A program made the position numbers and the translations under genes. DNA of 15,453 bases from the NCBI GenBank assembly GCA_947253615.1, contig CAMYAA010000004.1:1-15453 (forward strand), given 5' to 3'. The DNA comes from an uncultured Sutterellaceae bacterium (lineage in GTDB: Bacteria; Pseudomonadota; Gammaproteobacteria; Burkholderiales; Burkholderiaceae_F). Below the pieces are notes generated by a model. The model saw nothing but the letters and a program-made list of their open reading frames with translations, searched no databases and was not told the DNA's origin. Shown here one piece after another: positions 13,269 to 15,453 of this stretch (position 1 is the stretch's first letter; every line of letters begins with the position of its first letter).

Positions 13269-15453
13269 TTAGAACTTCCAGTCTAAACCTAAACTACCGC
13301 CAAACGAGTTGTGACGATGACCGCCCATTTCAGTGTATACACCAGCGCTCACGCTCGCATTTGAACGGATATTCCAGGTTAAACCAGCCGCAAGAGACGT
13401 CCAAGATTTAGGCTTGTTCAAATGATCCTTTAAGACGGAACGACCATCCGAAGCCGTGAGGTCAACCTCGCCCGAGAGTGGAACATAATGATCAACCGAA
13501 ACAAAAGGCTTCATGCTCGTTAGACCTTCCCACTCGGTACGAAGCCCGACATGAGCGAGTGAAGTATTGCTCGACTGAGCTTCATAATGGATATTATGGT
13601 CGCCCACAAACTTATACCCACTTTGGTGCTGGAACGCTAAAGCGACAGTTGGGATGACCTTGAAATGCTTGGGTAACATCACATCGAGGTTATAACTCAA
13701 CATTGCTCCCCAAACATTTGTATTAAAGCGATCAACCGTCTTATCAGAGCGGTGTTTTAAGCGACCCACATTGAGCATCAACTCTAAATGATGACGATCA
13801 TTCCAAGTGAACTGATCAAAGACACTCACGTCAACACGACGGGTTTTTAACAAATCTTCGGCTTTGGCTTGAGTGAGATGGAGACCAATCCCAAATTCTT
13901 GAGAAAGCTTGCCAGTTTGGTGGGTTTGGGTGAACCCAACCCCTAAGGTGGACTGCTTTCTGCGAACGTCATCGAGCTTCATCGTACTCCCTGTCGCACT
14001 GGCCCACAAACCATGACCATGCGTAAGAATTACAGGCAAGTCAACGATACTATCCAATTGGACCAAACCCCCAAGACCCAAACTGAGTCGGTGAGCTTCA
14101 CCAACCAAGGGGGATGGAGACGAAGAAGGAGTAGTAGATGAAGAGGACGAAGATGACGATGAGCCTTTGGGCTTACGTTTTAAATAAGCGGCCTTGAATT
14201 GAGTTTTATCCCCTTTATAGTCTTTGCTATAAACACCGTCATCATAATGTAAAACTAACGTTTCTGGATAGAAAGAAGTCTTCTCACCCGAAAATTCTTT
14301 TCCCTCTTCACCGAAGACAGATCTTGTGGTTTCGTCCATATTAACTAACAAAACTTCATCTTTAGAGTCTAGGGATGTACTTTGGCTCAAATCTACCTTA
14401 AAGGTGATATTCTTATTAGCATTCATGATCGACGAGACTCTTGTGTTATTAGCCTCTGGACTCAATACTACTAAAATATTTTTCTGATCTAACAAATCAA
14501 TAATCTGATTTGCAGACTCATACTCATACGTCTTAATATCAATTCGTCCAGAGCCTCCCACAACACGCACAAGACCATATGTTCCCTCTGTTACAGTCCA
14601 ATGTCCGCCTTCACCTAACACCAAATTAAGATCAGCCGTATTAGATGAACTCGAATTAGGAGCGGCCACACTGGTGACAGTACCACCTAGCCAGGTACCT
14701 TTATTACCAAGGTCAATTTTATTATTTTGACCGTGTCTCACATCAACTTCACCAATCAAATGAAGACTGTCAGACTTACTACTAGGAACGATTGTCCCTT
14801 GAGCAAAACGCAAAACCTGATCGTAAGACTTTTTAACACCAACAACCTGTTTATTTTTTATTATTTGAGCCTGTTTCGCCGTAAGATGAGACTCTCCTTG
14901 ATAAACAAGTTCTAAAGAAGAATACCCTTCCTCTGTAGCCGCATCTGCATAAACGAAGGCGCCTTGCGTCTCGGAATTAATGTGGCCATGGATAACTACT
15001 TTCCCATACGCCTTCTCATTAAAACCCACCAATCCGTTATATCCATGATAGTTAATATCGCTAGCCTCTATAATAATGTTTGAATTTTTTCCAGCCAAAT
15101 AAATTGCATAGTGAGCCCTTTTCGGATCCTCATTGGGATTGTTGTATATAACTTGATTGGCACTAATTTTTATTGTTGTATTAATCGCCTTATCATTAAG
15201 ACTAATAGCGTTCCCCTGTGCATTTAAAGTCAACGTTCCGTTCTGAACATTAAGCGTAAGTGAGTTAGGGCTCTTAACTTGAGCTGCATCTAAAATACTG
15301 CCCTTTCCTAAAGTAAAATTTTTATCTGCTGTAATTACAACATCATTACCATTAACAACAATCTCGTCGACCTGAGCATCCTCTGGATAATTCGTACTTT
15401 CTCGAACCTCTACAGCTTGAGCACCCATTGATACTAAGCTCACGATCAATGCA
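13269..15453 (-). CDS. Autotransporter adhesin-type protein, N terminus outside window
   Basis: At least 727 residues; the frame is open to the window edge and reads ALIVSLVSMGAQA then VEVRES, which is the end of a signal peptide with an AQA cleavage site, so the true start lies beyond 15453. The passenger (about 15400-14200) is Asn/Ser-rich beta-helix-like sequence with many hydrophobic-polar alternations (LTLNVQNGTLTLNAQGNAIS). A linker with nine consecutive Ser codons (14136-14162) leads into a beta barrel of about 280 residues with LWASATGSTMKLDD, VFDQFTWNDRHHLELML and the C-terminal GGSLGLDWKF, ending in Phe as expected for outer-membrane barrels recognised by the Bam machinery. The passenger DNA is visibly more A+T-rich than the barrel DNA (one 60-base line counted: 40% G+C). 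Function as a surface adhesin is inferred from architecture. Confidence 0.85.
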   Translation of the reverse strand, partial: ALIVSLVSMGAQAVEVRESTNYPEDAQVDEIVVNGNDVVITADKNFTLGKGSILDAAQVKSPNSLTLNVQNGTLTLNAQGNAISLNDKAINTTIKISANQVIYNNPNEDPKRAHYAIYLAGKNSNIIIEASDINYHGYNGLVGFNEKAYGKVVIHGHINSETQGAFVYADAATEEGYSSLELVYQGESHLTAKQAQIIKNKQVVGVKKSYDQVLRFAQGTIVPSSKSDSLHLIGEVDVRHGQNNKIDLGNKGTWLGGTVTSVAAPNSSSSNTADLNLVLGEGGHWTVTEGTYGLVRVVGGSGRIDIKTYEYESANQIIDLLDQKNILVVLSPEANNTRVSSIMNANKNITFKVDLSQSTSLDSKDEVLLVNMDETTRSVFGEEGKEFSGEKTSFYPETLVLHYDDGVYSKDYKGDKTQFKAAYLKRKPKGSSSSSSSSSTTPSSSPSPLVGEAHRLSLGLGGLVQLDSIVDLPVILTHGHGLWASATGSTMKLDDVRRKQSTLGVGFTQTHQTGKLSQEFGIGLHLTQAKAEDLLKTRRVDVSVFDQFTWNDRHHLELMLNVGRLKHRSDKTVDRFNTNVWGAMLSYNLDVMLPKHFKVIPTVALAFQHQSGYKFVGDHNIHYEAQSSNTSLAHVGLRTEWEGLTSMKPFVSVDHYVPLSGEVDLTASDGRSVLKDHLNKPKSWTSLAAGLTWNIRSNASVSAGVYTEMGGHRHNSFGGSLGLDWKF

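Noticed and set aside
12936..13286. 116-codon plus-strand ORF
   Set aside because: It runs antisense over the Sel1 remnant, through the terminator hairpin and into the end of the autotransporter gene, with no domain or ribosome site supporting it.

Overview
The window looks like a chromosomal segment of a betaproteobacterium, probably a host-associated Burkholderiales of the Sutterella/Parasutterella type. This is inferred from the gene order relA - tRNA-Val - thrS - infC - rpmI - rplT - pheS - pheT, from the protein sequences, and from two large autotransporter genes next to the housekeeping block. Every convincing gene lies on the minus strand, so transcription runs from high to low coordinates.

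Housekeeping half (1-7429), in transcription order: relA (5297-7429) with its own hairpin terminator; a strong sigma70-like promoter and tRNA-Val(GAC) (5062-5138); a 15-codon leader ORF with four Thr codons, three consecutive (4987-5034); an intrinsic terminator (4919-4947); thrS; infC, which has no in-frame ATG/GTG/TTG at its conserved N terminus and apparently starts at AUA; rpmI and rplT with a candidate internal promoter and leader hairpin; then several hairpins, a gene-poor gap of about 500 bp, pheS, and the first 32 codons of pheT at the window edge. The leader ORF, the terminator and the lack of promoter space before thrS suggest that thrS is controlled by threonine-sensitive attenuation on a transcript that begins upstream of tRNA-Val.

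Accessory half (7430-15453), again minus strand: the 3' part of a second autotransporter gene with signal sequence outside the window (13269-15453, intact C-terminal barrel ending in Phe); a decayed Sel1-repeat remnant (about 12970-13223); a two-gene unit of a double-ACT protein (12049-12627) and a UPF0210/DUF711 protein (10661-12025); and an autotransporter gene (about 7621-10526) broken into two ORFs. That gene has a one-base shift at a C5 run (9460-9464 on the plus strand: G5) and a nine-base poly-G tract (coding strand) at 7719-7727. Removing one G from that tract would extend the protein through what look like the last beta strands of its barrel, so the locus may be phase-variable, or decaying.

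The most unusual signals are the Thr-rich thrS leader/attenuator with a 10-bp competing pairing, the poly-G tract at the end of the autotransporter barrel, the AUA start of infC and the ACT-ACT/UPF0210 pair.
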